Made by a program: the position numbers and the translations under genes. This document shows positions 18,041-28,515 of a stretch of DNA of 64,000 bases, piece after piece (position 1 is the stretch's first letter; every line of letters begins with the position of its first letter). The notes beneath the pieces are model-generated. The model worked only from the letters and a program-made list of their open reading frames with translations. It did no database searches and was not told where the DNA came from. Origin of the DNA: Lachnospiraceae bacterium. GTDB lineage: Bacteria; Bacillota; Clostridia; Lachnospirales; Lachnospiraceae. The stretch is from positions 1 through 64,000 of the forward strand of contig JAIEEY010000079.1 of the NCBI GenBank assembly GCA_029067205.1. The letters run 5' to 3'.

Positions 18041-20707
18041 CTATCTTCCCTGTGTACTTGTGCGCATCAGAACCATCTGCATCAGTATAAAACTAAAACC
18101 CACTGGAATACATGGATGGTACGCCCACTCTGTCAAGCTGACAAACCCAAACACAACAACCAGCACAAATGGAGTCAACACAATGTTGTATTTTTTCCCG
18201 TGATCCAAAGCAAATTGGACAGAGCGCCACAATGTCAACGCATACAATATAATAAACGCAATTCCTGCAATCACCCCGAAATTATATGCCACTTGTATAA
18301 AAGAATTGTGCGCATGAGCATATTCATTGCCATTTTTATCCTCTGGTCCCATCCATGGATGTCCCTGAAATCCAATTTCTTTTATATAATCGCCAAAGAT
18401 CGCAAACCTTCCATTCGATATGTCATTTTTCTCTCCATCTTCGAGACTGCTTTCTCCATCGCCCTCCATGGAAAACTGTGATCGATTGATTCCCGCCAGA
18501 CCGTCTCCTGTATAGACCAGTTCTCCCGTCTCTTCCAACCAGATTCGCTCGATCTGCCCTGCATCTGCTTCTTCCTCTCCTTCTGACCGAAACCTGCCGA
18601 ATAATGTACTAAAAAAACGGCTTACTGTCATATATTTATCCGAGTCAATCGGATCTCCCTCATAAACCATGAAAGACCGATCCTGAAATTCCAAGTCATA
18701 GCGCACTGGTTCATTCACAACAGCCGGAACCATCCGCACTGCTGTAAAAACCATCGGAAAACTGACCAGACACACCATTGCCAGAACGCCAAGCTCTGAT
18801 ACAATCCTTCTAAAACTTTTGTGATATATGACCGCTGTCAGAACCACAAGCACTGCCACTGTCACTGCTGAAGTCAAAAATGCCGTTCTTGACATCGTAA
18901 GCACGATAAATCCAACCACACATGCTGTCACAAAATACTCTGGCAGACAAAAAACGAGTATATTCTTTCTGGTCTTTAACTTGCCATAGAGTTTTGCAAG
19001 CACTGCCCCAAGCACCACTGCAAGATACATACCAGTACATGCCACCGTATGAAACATTCCACCATACCGATAAAGCATCCAGTAATGATGCGGCCTGTGT
19101 TCGAGGCAGAACATTGTCACCAGAGCAAAGCTTAAAAGGATTCCATTGTTAAAATTCCTTAAAAACCTGCATCGAACCAACAGTGTGTCCGGTGCAAAAA
19201 GAAACGCCAGAAATGGAAGTGTTGCGGTAAATACCCACACCTTCTCATATCGGTTTGCGTACATCAGCAGGCTAAACACACCCCATAAGACCAGATACAC
19301 CGTCTGCTGCTTATGTGCACTCACCTGTCTGGAAATCTTTTTTCCAATATTGTGTAAAAGCTTTTGATCATAAACTGCGCTGGTCCGCACCAGAACAAAA
19401 AGAATATTCAGTGCCAACAGCCCCCACGCCGCCACCACACCACAGGTAAGTCGTGCAAGGAGCAGTTTGTTTTCATCTGTCCCAGCTGTCTTGCAGTAAA
19501 ACACAGATCCGACAAGACCAAGTGCAAGCCATATGGCGCTAAACTTATTGACAAACTGCTTTTCGCTATAGTTCATCAACAGGGCAGCCGCCAGGAAGAT
19601 CAGCATCCATCTGGTGTTCGTGTAATGGTAGAAATCCCTGTCTGCATTGACATACTGACATAATGCACAAAACAACAACCCAAAGCATACCGTCTGAATA
19701 TAGTTTCTCCACACCAGACAGATTTTACTACTGACTGGAAGTTTCGACTGCTGTGCTGGCCGGATTATTCTTGTCCCCCGCCACAGCATGCCAGCCAGCC
19801 AGCCCCATGCAGCTATCATTCCGATTGAAAAAAAGAGTTTGTCCCACACTTCCCCGCCAAAATGCCCCAATACTACAGCATAAACAAACAGTGCGATCAC
19901 TGCAAGGCCGCCAGCTGCACTCATACCAAACCGAAAATATCTGCTAATCTGTCCAGAATAGTATGCCATCTGGCCATCATACCAATATACCGCAATCAGC
20001 AAAAAGAAATATAGGAACACTGCTCCGGCAAGAATCAATGCATAGAGCAAGACAATCTGCACTGCGGAAAGTGGTCTTGTATAGTCAAAATCAGCGACCA
20101 GGCTCAGCTCCTCATTGATAATACCATCAATATATAAGGTGCTGTTCTCCTCCTGTGCAAGCAATTTCCTGTCTGCGACGGGCAATGTATATCCTGCCCG
20201 GCTCTCGTCACTGATCACAATTTCATAATAATATGCTTTCCCTGTCTCCACATCCATATCGGGCTCTGCGTTCAGATACCCATTTTTCTCAATCGTCCGA
20301 CTGTTCTCCTCCTCCTCGTAAATACAGGAAAAGTTCTCATCATACAGCCGAAACAGAACACTTTCCTGCCCAGATTGTTCTGATGAGATCACACATTGCA
20401 TATAGAGTGTTATTTGTTCAATATGCGTTTCTGAAAAAAATAACATCTGAAGTTTTTTATCTTCTGCAGTAAATGAATCTCCTGAAAATGCAGTCTCTGT
20501 GGTCTTCTTATACGCCTGCTGCTTTGACAATGTATGATTTTTTACTACCCCCATCGGAAATACCCGCATCAGCAGAATAAAGGCAGCTGTTGCTACAACG
20601 ATCTGAACTGCTGCATTTCTTTTTGCCTGGATTCTGGCATGTTCACTGTCGGAAAAAGTATAGAAGATCACGTCATTTATATAATGAAAAAAACTATCCA
20701 AATCCAT
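18041..20707 (-). CDS. O-antigen ligase/Wzy-type polymerase with large N-terminal extracytoplasmic module
   Basis: ~900 aa, many TMs; C-terminal AHAHNSFIQVAYNFGVIAGIAFIILYALTLW typical of Wzy_C/O-antigen ligase; start trimmed to MDLDSFF (ORF track 20755). Confidence 0.75.
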   Translation of the reverse strand: MDLDSFFHYINDVIFYTFSDSEHARIQAKRNAAVQIVVATAAFILLMRVFPMGVVKNHTLSKQQAYKKTTETAFSGDSFTAEDKKLQMLFFSETHIEQITLYMQCVISSEQSGQESVLFRLYDENFSCIYEEEENSRTIEKNGYLNAEPDMDVETGKAYYYEIVISDESRAGYTLPVADRKLLAQEENSTLYIDGIINEELSLVADFDYTRPLSAVQIVLLYALILAGAVFLYFFLLIAVYWYDGQMAYYSGQISRYFRFGMSAAGGLAVIALFVYAVVLGHFGGEVWDKLFFSIGMIAAWGWLAGMLWRGTRIIRPAQQSKLPVSSKICLVWRNYIQTVCFGLLFCALCQYVNADRDFYHYTNTRWMLIFLAAALLMNYSEKQFVNKFSAIWLALGLVGSVFYCKTAGTDENKLLLARLTCGVVAAWGLLALNILFVLVRTSAVYDQKLLHNIGKKISRQVSAHKQQTVYLVLWGVFSLLMYANRYEKVWVFTATLPFLAFLFAPDTLLVRCRFLRNFNNGILLSFALVTMFCLEHRPHHYWMLYRYGGMFHTVACTGMYLAVVLGAVLAKLYGKLKTRKNILVFCLPEYFVTACVVGFIVLTMSRTAFLTSAVTVAVLVVLTAVIYHKSFRRIVSELGVLAMVCLVSFPMVFTAVRMVPAVVNEPVRYDLEFQDRSFMVYEGDPIDSDKYMTVSRFFSTLFGRFRSEGEEEADAGQIERIWLEETGELVYTGDGLAGINRSQFSMEGDGESSLEDGEKNDISNGRFAIFGDYIKEIGFQGHPWMGPEDKNGNEYAHAHNSFIQVAYNFGVIAGIAFIILYALTLWRSVQFALDHGKKYNIVLTPFVLVVVFGFVSLTEWAYHPCIPVGFSFILMQMVLMRTSTQGR

Positions 20708-20783
20708 AAACCTCCCAGCAGCATTTCCTATATCTTCCAAGTATAACACAACCAAAACAGCAATACAACCACATCACTTTATC

Positions 20784-21416
20784 TCATAATATCACTAAAG
20801 CGATCAAAATCAATCCAAATACATAATATACAAGATACTCATATATTGCAATGGGAACCGCATAAACAAATGCAGCCTGCAGCGCCGAATGCTCCACATC
20901 CATCCCTGCATAGACCAGATGAAACCCCTTCTGCTCCGCTGATGCCGCAAGCCTGGAATCCAAAAAAGAAATCTTGGGACCATAATCCACGCAATCGACA
21001 CTCTCCAAAACAAGTGTATTGACCTCTCCAGGTGTCAGCTGCACATGAACCGGAACCTCCACCCAGCCATATTGCGGCAGTTCGGAAACGGGAATTGCCA
21101 TAAAAAATATATGTTCTCCATATTGATTCAGAATACTGACCTGCAGCACTCCTACCTCCCTGGCACACTCGGATGCGTCAATATGAACCTTTACAATCTC
21201 CAATGATTCATACTGCGGTATAAAATCCTGTTCCAGCTGATAACCAAATGCCACGGAATCGACCTTCTGCTCATATGCAACTCCGCTCTCCGACACCACT
21301 GCCCTTGTGATCCGCCCAGTGATACAAAGCGTTGTCAATACCATTGCCAGTATGATGCCACTGACAATCACTCCTATCCTTCTCCACTTCTCCAATGTGT
21401 TCCTCCCTCTACTCAT
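20784..21416 (-). CDS. hypothetical two-TM protein with extracytoplasmic beta-rich domain
   Basis: 210 aa; TM at both ends, intervening ~150-aa predicted beta-rich segment. Confidence 0.5.
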   Translation of the reverse strand: MSRGRNTLEKWRRIGVIVSGIILAMVLTTLCITGRITRAVVSESGVAYEQKVDSVAFGYQLEQDFIPQYESLEIVKVHIDASECAREVGVLQVSILNQYGEHIFFMAIPVSELPQYGWVEVPVHVQLTPGEVNTLVLESVDCVDYGPKISFLDSRLAASAEQKGFHLVYAGMDVEHSALQAAFVYAVPIAIYEYLVYYVFGLILIALVIL

Positions 21417-22846
21417 TCCTTATGTTTGATCTGATAGAGTTGAAATTCATTCTGTTCGATCCCTGTTGTCATAACAAATTCCTTTTCCAAACCATTTTGT
21501 TCCAAAACCTGTGCATCAAGCCAAGGTGTCACACAGCTGTCAAAATACCAGACCGAGCCAAAATCGCCCGCAAAGTCCACATCATTTAAAAACGTTACCC
21601 TGTCCTCAAAATAAATATTGTAGATAAATCCATAAATCTCAAAATTGTAGGCAATCAGGTCCTCCGGCTCCAGGTGTTCCTCCATATATGCAAGCAATTC
21701 TTCTGTATGTGTAATGTGATATTCCATCTCAATATTTTTCTGATAGGACTCCAGAACCATAAAAAGCCCAAAGATACCGATCAGAATCTGGACATACTCG
21801 CGCTTTTCCTGAAATGCAAGTGCCAGAAACAATGCAAACAGCCCCATACAGGGCAGCAGATACCTTGCAATAAAAAAGGGAGTAACCAGAACGGATACCA
21901 CGATGCCAATCAGCGCTGTCAGTAGAGGAACCGCAAGCATCATCAGCGCTGTCAAACCTTCCCAATCTCCATCGCTCTTTTTCCTGCACCGATTGATGCA
22001 GACCAGCACTGCGGCACCACACAAAACCAGATACAGCACAGCAGAACCCGGCAGCCGCGATGCAAACAGAAAATCAGGATACTTGCGTATAACCTCCCAG
22101 GTGACAGGTTCAATCCAGTAGTTCTCAATCCGGCTCATTGTCTGCCTAAGCAGAATAACAAGCCATGGAAGGTAACACACCGCCACTGTACTACCTGATA
22201 ACAGACTAACTTTCAACAATATCCAGTCTTTCCTTTTTCTGCACTGCAATAATACACAGACACATAGCAGCATATAAATGCATACACAGCTCAACATTGC
22301 ATAAGTATGCGTATAACATCCCAGTAGACTTGCAGCCGTCAACTGTATGCAGCAGCACTTCCCAATCTGCTTGTCCTCCTTCATACACATTCCATATGCA
22401 CTAAGTCCCGCCCATGTGACAAAAAACAACGCCCAGCTGTACATACGCATCTGCACCACATACTCAAGCACACATGGAATAGCATTGACCATGATCAGGA
22501 ACAACACTGCTGCACGCTCTCCCCACCATGGTCTTATATGGGAAACTGCAAGCAGCATTGTCAGCACCATCGGAATAATGGAAACCGCCTTGTATACCAG
22601 AAAAGTATCGCCAAAAAGAAGCACAAAACATTTCACGATCAGATAATACAACGGGGGATGCACATCATTTGCCGTATTTTGAATAATCCCCCAGAAATGA
22701 TTTTCGCGCACTAATTCCATTGTATAGGCTTCGTCTGTCCATATATTCTTATTAAAGATCAGACTGATATACAATCCAGCAAAAAGCAGAATCAAAACGA
22801 TCAAAACAATCAGACCAATCTTTCTCTCAGTCATTTTTCCCTTCAT
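21413..22846 (-). CDS. GT39/ArnT-like GT-C membrane glycosyltransferase
   Basis: WTDEAYTMELVRENHFWGIIQNTANDVHPPLYYLIVKCFVLLFGDT (DEA..., HPPLYY) typical of PMT/ArnT superfamily. Confidence 0.8.
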   Translation of the reverse strand: MKGKMTERKIGLIVLIVLILLFAGLYISLIFNKNIWTDEAYTMELVRENHFWGIIQNTANDVHPPLYYLIVKCFVLLFGDTFLVYKAVSIIPMVLTMLLAVSHIRPWWGERAAVLFLIMVNAIPCVLEYVVQMRMYSWALFFVTWAGLSAYGMCMKEDKQIGKCCCIQLTAASLLGCYTHTYAMLSCVCIYMLLCVCVLLQCRKRKDWILLKVSLLSGSTVAVCYLPWLVILLRQTMSRIENYWIEPVTWEVIRKYPDFLFASRLPGSAVLYLVLCGAAVLVCINRCRKKSDGDWEGLTALMMLAVPLLTALIGIVVSVLVTPFFIARYLLPCMGLFALFLALAFQEKREYVQILIGIFGLFMVLESYQKNIEMEYHITHTEELLAYMEEHLEPEDLIAYNFEIYGFIYNIYFEDRVTFLNDVDFAGDFGSVWYFDSCVTPWLDAQVLEQNGLEKEFVMTTGIEQNEFQLYQIKHKE

Positions 22847-25169
22847 TTATGAGTCTCCTGTCCTTTGGTAAGCATACGATTCCTGCAATCCCTATTGCTG
22901 TCAAAACGGAAATCACATACGCAATCTTCCACAACACCGGGATAACATACCTCACACCAATAGTACCATCATAGTTTCCTGGAACCTCAATGGCAATTCG
23001 ATTGTTCTGTCCTGCTGTTATGGAAAACTGCTCTCCACTCTGCAGGTCATACGCTTGATAATGGTCATAGCAGAATAGAGGAATTTCGACACGTTTTGGC
23101 GCATTGCTGTCATTCCTGCACGTAAAAGATATCCTTCCACCCTGGCTGACATAATCAGCCGCCTGCACCGTATCATCCTCCAGGATCATATCCCTGCGCA
23201 AACACAACGCTGTCTCTGTTCCTTCCAGCAAATACTCCCCACCATAAATATTGGTAATCGAATCCACACCACTCATAGATGCATACATTTTTGTAGTGAT
23301 AGAGACATCTGCGTACTGCATATAAAAGAGTCCCACATTCAATAGCAGCAGGAAACAGATGCTCCCGCCAGCAAACAGACCATACCGCATTTTCCCGCTC
23401 TCACTGCAGATCGTGATTCCTATAACGGTGACAAACACACACAACACCGTTGCCATGGAAAGATATCTCCACGGAAACTGTATGACAGTTGCTATTTTTA
23501 CGATAGTTTCGCTCACCGCCCCAAGGCTGTCCCACGGAAATATTTGCAGTGAAAAACAAATAGCAATGCCTGCAAGCAGGGAAAATACAGCGCCAGAACG
23601 CATCAGTGCACTTTCCTCCATACCCCAGTCAAATCTTTTGATATAACACCATAAAAAAACACCGATCCCAACTGCAAGACCGAATCCTAAATTGATGGGC
23701 AGATCACCCTGCAGCTCTTCCAATGATTTTCCACTAGGCGTCATAAACATGCCAAAAAGCTGGATCAAATAAGCTCCGGATTCCTGAATGTGCCCAGAAT
23801 TGTTAGACCTCACCAGAATATCCATCTGCATGGAATCCAGCATCGGCACCAAAAAACCAAGATTCAACAGCACTGTCAAGAGCGCTGCCTTCACCAATGC
23901 GATAAAACGATAAGGTTGAAAAGTCTTTTTCAACAAAATAACACATGTTATAATAATAAAAAGTGCTGTGATCTCTGTAGAGATCAAATGACTTTGAAGC
24001 ATCCCTGTCAATCCCAGAACAACAAAGATATAATCCCTGATGCTGATCTGCTTCTGTTTTGTTGTATATATTTTATAAAATCCATATACCACCATTGGCA
24101 TAAACACCATTGCCGTATATTCTCCGACCGCAGCCCTGACATAAACGTTCGTTATCCTGTAAGCGGAAAAAAGATACATCCAGGTTCCCAGAAATGCAAT
24201 GCTGCGATTCTTACAAATCCCTTTGAAACAACAATAACATACTACACTGGTCGCTGCATTTACACAAAATACATATACCTGATAACAAATATGGATCGGA
24301 ACCGCCATATTATATAAAACTGCCGGAAAATATAAGAAAAGCTGTCCGTAAAATAAGGGAGATGCATACCCATAACCATTCATCATATCTGCCTGAATCG
24401 GCGCAATCCATCTGCCCTCTTCGATTGACCGTCCCAGAGATAAAATTCTTGCCAAATGAAACGGTGCATCATGTCCTCCAATGATAAATCCCTGAAAAAC
24501 CGGAAGACTGGACAAAAAGACCATGGCAAGAAAACCAAGGACAATGTGCTTATTCCTATAAGTATTCTTCCTGATGAAATAAAAATAGCAGAAATCAATA
24601 AACAAAAATCCCAGAACCCATGTCAAAATACGGGTAACACGCCAACGCAGCAATTCCCTGACAGTGATCTTTTCTATCTTTAAAATGCCGCTTCCCCCAT
24701 AATAAACTTTAAAGTCCAGATCATCAATATCTGTCACAGATGTGATCCACATCCTGTCCTTTTGGCTTGTCTGCCCCCCTGTCAGTTCTATTGTATTATA
24801 TTTTACACTTGTTGGATTTTTGTACGACCTGATCCGCAGCCATCCTGCCTGATCGGCACAGCTTCCCACTGTGTCCTCCATATTCATGACACTGGAATAC
24901 TGTACCTCCACGTCATACGCCCCCGGTGCAATCCGCATCTTTGCATTTCCAAGAGCAGGATACTCTCCAGCCGACTCCATGTCTGGACTGATATAGTACG
25001 CATCCTCCGGCTCATTATAAATCACATTCTCACGATAAATTTCTGTGTTCTCTGCATTAAAATCATAAATTTTCCGTCTGCCTGCCACGCTTATCATCAG
25101 GAAACACATTACGATTGCCTCAAAGAGAAAAAGCCTTCTTGCTGTTTGATCAAAAGCTGTTATCTTCAT
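22827..25169 (-). CDS. large membrane protein resembling '6-pyruvoyl-tetrahydropterin synthase-related' (PF10131-like) GT-C family
   Basis: 780 aa; GGHDAPFHLARILSLGRSIEEGRWIAPIQADMMNGYGYASPLFYGQLFLYFPAVLY. Confidence 0.65.
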   Translation of the reverse strand: MKITAFDQTARRLFLFEAIVMCFLMISVAGRRKIYDFNAENTEIYRENVIYNEPEDAYYISPDMESAGEYPALGNAKMRIAPGAYDVEVQYSSVMNMEDTVGSCADQAGWLRIRSYKNPTSVKYNTIELTGGQTSQKDRMWITSVTDIDDLDFKVYYGGSGILKIEKITVRELLRWRVTRILTWVLGFLFIDFCYFYFIRKNTYRNKHIVLGFLAMVFLSSLPVFQGFIIGGHDAPFHLARILSLGRSIEEGRWIAPIQADMMNGYGYASPLFYGQLFLYFPAVLYNMAVPIHICYQVYVFCVNAATSVVCYCCFKGICKNRSIAFLGTWMYLFSAYRITNVYVRAAVGEYTAMVFMPMVVYGFYKIYTTKQKQISIRDYIFVVLGLTGMLQSHLISTEITALFIIITCVILLKKTFQPYRFIALVKAALLTVLLNLGFLVPMLDSMQMDILVRSNNSGHIQESGAYLIQLFGMFMTPSGKSLEELQGDLPINLGFGLAVGIGVFLWCYIKRFDWGMEESALMRSGAVFSLLAGIAICFSLQIFPWDSLGAVSETIVKIATVIQFPWRYLSMATVLCVFVTVIGITICSESGKMRYGLFAGGSICFLLLLNVGLFYMQYADVSITTKMYASMSGVDSITNIYGGEYLLEGTETALCLRRDMILEDDTVQAADYVSQGGRISFTCRNDSNAPKRVEIPLFCYDHYQAYDLQSGEQFSITAGQNNRIAIEVPGNYDGTIGVRYVIPVLWKIAYVISVLTAIGIAGIVCLPKDRRLINEGKND

Positions 25170-26106
25170 ATTCTTCCCCTCTGCTCCCCACTTCTTCCTT
25201 GACTACATACTGCGGCGAATTGTTGATACTGATGTAAATACGTCCAATATATTCCCCAATGAGTCCCAGCATGATCATCAGCATACCGCCGATAAACACA
25301 ACTGCCGCCATCAGTGAACTGAACCCCAGCGGCACTTCTGGATTGACAAATTTTTTCACGATCGTATAAATTCCATAGATAAAACCTGCGCCTGCAAAAG
25401 TAACGCCTGTTATTGTAGCAATCCTGAGTGGCAGGATCGAAAACGCCGTAAACCCATTAAACCACAAACCCAGCAGTTTTTTCATTGTATATCCCGATGT
25501 TCCGACCTCACGGCTTCGGTGTTTTACCGGAACATTGGAGATATTTCTGGTGGCGCGCAGCACAAGACCAATAATATAAGGATAACTGTTCTCATATTGG
25601 AGCATGCTGTCCACCACAAAGCGTTTCACTGCAAAATAGCTTGTCAGATGCAGCTCTTTTGGCTTTCCCAGCATCATCCTCGTCATAATATCATTCATCC
25701 ACGTCCCAAAGTTGCGAAAGGCGCTGTGCTGTTTATTTTCGTAGCTCGCATAGACCACATCGCTTCCATTCTCAATACCCTCAAGCAGCTTTCCCACCTC
25801 ATTTGCCGGTGTCTGCCCATCATCGTCAAGACAGACAACAATATCGCCGTCTGACCTGCGAAGTCCTGCCATCAGCGCCGCATGCTGTCCAAAATTCCGT
25901 GCCAGACTGATTCCTGTAATATTGCTGTATTTTGCACACAACGCCTTGATGACCTCATACGTGTCATCCGGTGAACAGTCATTTACCAGAAAAATATCAT
26001 ACACATATTTGGGTATAGATGCCATTGTATCCTGTATCTCTGCTACAACGCTCTCGATTGTCCTTGCGCTTTGATAACAGGGAATGACAAAGCTAATTTT
26101 ACTCAT
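25150..26106 (-). CDS. GT2 polyprenyl-phosphate glycosyltransferase (DPM1/GtrB-like) with C-terminal TMs
   Basis: ISFVIPCYQSARTIESVV; DIFLVNDCSPDDTYEVI; GDIVVCLDDDGQTPANEV; two C-terminal TMs. Confidence 0.88.
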   Translation of the reverse strand: MSKISFVIPCYQSARTIESVVAEIQDTMASIPKYVYDIFLVNDCSPDDTYEVIKALCAKYSNITGISLARNFGQHAALMAGLRRSDGDIVVCLDDDGQTPANEVGKLLEGIENGSDVVYASYENKQHSAFRNFGTWMNDIMTRMMLGKPKELHLTSYFAVKRFVVDSMLQYENSYPYIIGLVLRATRNISNVPVKHRSREVGTSGYTMKKLLGLWFNGFTAFSILPLRIATITGVTFAGAGFIYGIYTIVKKFVNPEVPLGFSSLMAAVVFIGGMLMIMLGLIGEYIGRIYISINNSPQYVVKEEVGSRGEEYEDNSF

Positions 26107-26139
26107 AATCAACTGATATCTCCTTATCACTGTCTGGAA

Positions 26140-26685
26140 TCAATGATCCCTTGGATTAACGGCTCCAAACAATATCAAGTCCTCATATTTTCCCTCCAGA
26201 AAAAGCTCATCCTTCAGATGCGCTTCCTGCACATAACCCGCCTTCTCATGCAGGCGCCTGCTCGCCATGTTATACGCAAGCACACGCGCTGATAATTTAT
26301 GCAGCCCAAGTGTCCCAAAAGCATAGTCTGCCATCAGCTTTACTGCTTCCGTTCCGATTCCTTTTCCGTACACCTGCTCTTCCCCCAGATAAATACCGGA
26401 CTCCGCCCTTTTGTGCTCATCCTCAAAATTCTGCAGATAGACAGATCCCAGCGGCATGGCATCCTCGCTCCTGCATATGATAAACTGATGTACCAATCCC
26501 TTAAAAACCTTATTGGTAAGCCACTCCTCATGATCTTTTCGGCTGACTGGTTTCCGATAGATAAAGTTTTCTACCACTGTCGGCTCATTGCGCCAGCGCA
26601 CTGCCAGCTCCGTATCATCCGCCGTAATCGGTCTCAGATAGATCTGCTGTCCTCTTATCACCAACTCTTTTTTTATAGGTTCCAT
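26140..26685 (-). CDS. GNAT acetyltransferase (RimJ/RimL-like)
   Basis: GKGIGTEAVKLMADYAFGTLGLHKLSARVLAYNMASRRLHEKAGYVQEA. Confidence 0.85.
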   Translation of the reverse strand: MEPIKKELVIRGQQIYLRPITADDTELAVRWRNEPTVVENFIYRKPVSRKDHEEWLTNKVFKGLVHQFIICRSEDAMPLGSVYLQNFEDEHKRAESGIYLGEEQVYGKGIGTEAVKLMADYAFGTLGLHKLSARVLAYNMASRRLHEKAGYVQEAHLKDELFLEGKYEDLILFGAVNPRDH

Positions 26686-26697
26686 ATTTAACTCTCC

Positions 26698-28515
26698 TTA
26701 TTTCTTCGCAAGCTCATACACATCAAATGCCGGTTCCGCTGCACCTGTCTGTATCTGATCCATTCGCCGCAGTTCGACCATTATCCCTCTTTTTTCATAG
26801 TATTGTACCAGCCAGTCAAGATTTTTGTCTGCATTCACCACGAAATACGCTTTTGTCTGTCCCCTTGTCCTGTCACTGCATAGAGCACTCTGAATATCCC
26901 TGAAATGATGCTTCTCCAATTTCTGCCTTGCAAGTGGACTTTTTGCCGCCCACCCTCCACAGAGGTCAAAATTTTTATACGAATTATTCACATCCACAAA
27001 CATTTTTTCTGAGTAGGACGCATTTTGGTAAGAGGTTGAGGAATACACGTCTATTACATAATAATTATTTCCATTTTTTCGGCAATAATCCATCATCGCA
27101 TTCCAGCGCGCATCTGCCGCTGCACGCTTGTTATACTCATCCTGTACTTTCCACAGATTTACCGCAAACGCAGCAAGAACGCCAACAATGCACAAAATAC
27201 CAACCACTGATTTTACGATATGGAAAGCACCGGAATTCTCTCTCCTAGAACAGTCACAGAGAAAAAAGCTTACCAGCATGATAAGTTCCACCATCAGAAG
27301 TGGTATTGTTACCCTGTCAAGCACCCTGTCCACCATGCACAGATACAGCCACAAAACACTCCGCACCGCAAGAACACACAGGATTTTCAGAACTGCCCCC
27401 ACTCGCAGCTTTCCCTTCGCAGGTAATACACACAGGATAAGATACAACAAATACAAGACAATCACTGCAGCGCCGGCAAGAGAAATATTGCTTTGGAGCT
27501 GCGTTCTATACTTCCACAGCGCATCTTTGATACTATTCCTGCTGACAAGTCCAAATGTATAATGAAGTCCCTTTCCCTCCTTTGCCAGCTGCTCCTGATA
27601 TGCCACGATTGCTTCAAGCCTCCATGAGTCAATCGACTCGTCGAGGGCAAAATTGTAATTTTCCAAGAGCGCGTAAGACTCCCTCGACAAGCCGATTGAC
27701 TCATAAAAATCCCTGTTGTCTTCATAACCAGGAATATCATAAAAATCATACAGCTTTGTGCGCGCATCAAAAAAACTCCGGAAACTACTCCATTCACTTC
27801 CCCTGTACGCCACCAGATCAAGGGAGCACATGGCTGCCATACACAAAAGCGCAGACACGATCAACATAATGTATTTTCTGAAATTAACCGCCGTAAAAAC
27901 TCTATCCTCACTGCACCATTTTACAAGCCCTGCAAGCAGCAGAAACGGCATCAGCATAATACAAACTTCTGTTCGAATTGAAAAAGACACTACCACAAGA
28001 ATCAGCGGAATCAGATTTCTTCTGAAAAATATGGATGGCTTGTCTGTTTTCGGTGCTGTAAGAAACAAAAACACCGCTCCTGCCATGCAGATTCCCGAGG
28101 TCACACTGTACTGCACCACCACAAATTCCCGCAGAAACAGCCCAAGCACCAGAGCCGCCTCTGCCGCAAGCGCCACAAATCTTGTTCCTGCCCTTTGCAT
28201 GACCAACAAAAGCCGCACCGCAATCAGAAAAACGACGCCAAACTGACACAGACACAAAAACAAGCCATACCATGGAATTGTCGGAATGGCCTTGTAAAAA
28301 AGCGCAATACACCAAGCTAAAGGATACAACATCTGTATACAATAGCCATTTGGCTGCCCTGTGTAGGCTCCTGATACGATATCCTTTATCATGGTGTCGT
28401 CATTCAAATCATAGTAAAAATCAAATAGGACAGATAAAAGCAGCGAAAGCAAAAAGGTATAAACAAAAGCACCACACACTTTTGCTGCCTTTACTCCTGT
28501 GTGGTCATCCATCAT
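26698..28515 (-). CDS. polytopic membrane protein of unknown function
   Basis: 605 aa, multiple TM stretches; no signature recognised. Confidence 0.6.
   Translation of the reverse strand: MMDDHTGVKAAKVCGAFVYTFLLSLLLSVLFDFYYDLNDDTMIKDIVSGAYTGQPNGYCIQMLYPLAWCIALFYKAIPTIPWYGLFLCLCQFGVVFLIAVRLLLVMQRAGTRFVALAAEAALVLGLFLREFVVVQYSVTSGICMAGAVFLFLTAPKTDKPSIFFRRNLIPLILVVVSFSIRTEVCIMLMPFLLLAGLVKWCSEDRVFTAVNFRKYIMLIVSALLCMAAMCSLDLVAYRGSEWSSFRSFFDARTKLYDFYDIPGYEDNRDFYESIGLSRESYALLENYNFALDESIDSWRLEAIVAYQEQLAKEGKGLHYTFGLVSRNSIKDALWKYRTQLQSNISLAGAAVIVLYLLYLILCVLPAKGKLRVGAVLKILCVLAVRSVLWLYLCMVDRVLDRVTIPLLMVELIMLVSFFLCDCSRRENSGAFHIVKSVVGILCIVGVLAAFAVNLWKVQDEYNKRAAADARWNAMMDYCRKNGNNYYVIDVYSSTSYQNASYSEKMFVDVNNSYKNFDLCGGWAAKSPLARQKLEKHHFRDIQSALCSDRTRGQTKAYFVVNADKNLDWLVQYYEKRGIMVELRRMDQIQTGAAEPAFDVYELAKK

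Noticed and set aside
22827-25169. Oligosaccharyltransferase (PglB/STT3)
   Set aside because: No WWDYG motif; pattern fits the PTPS-related membrane family better.
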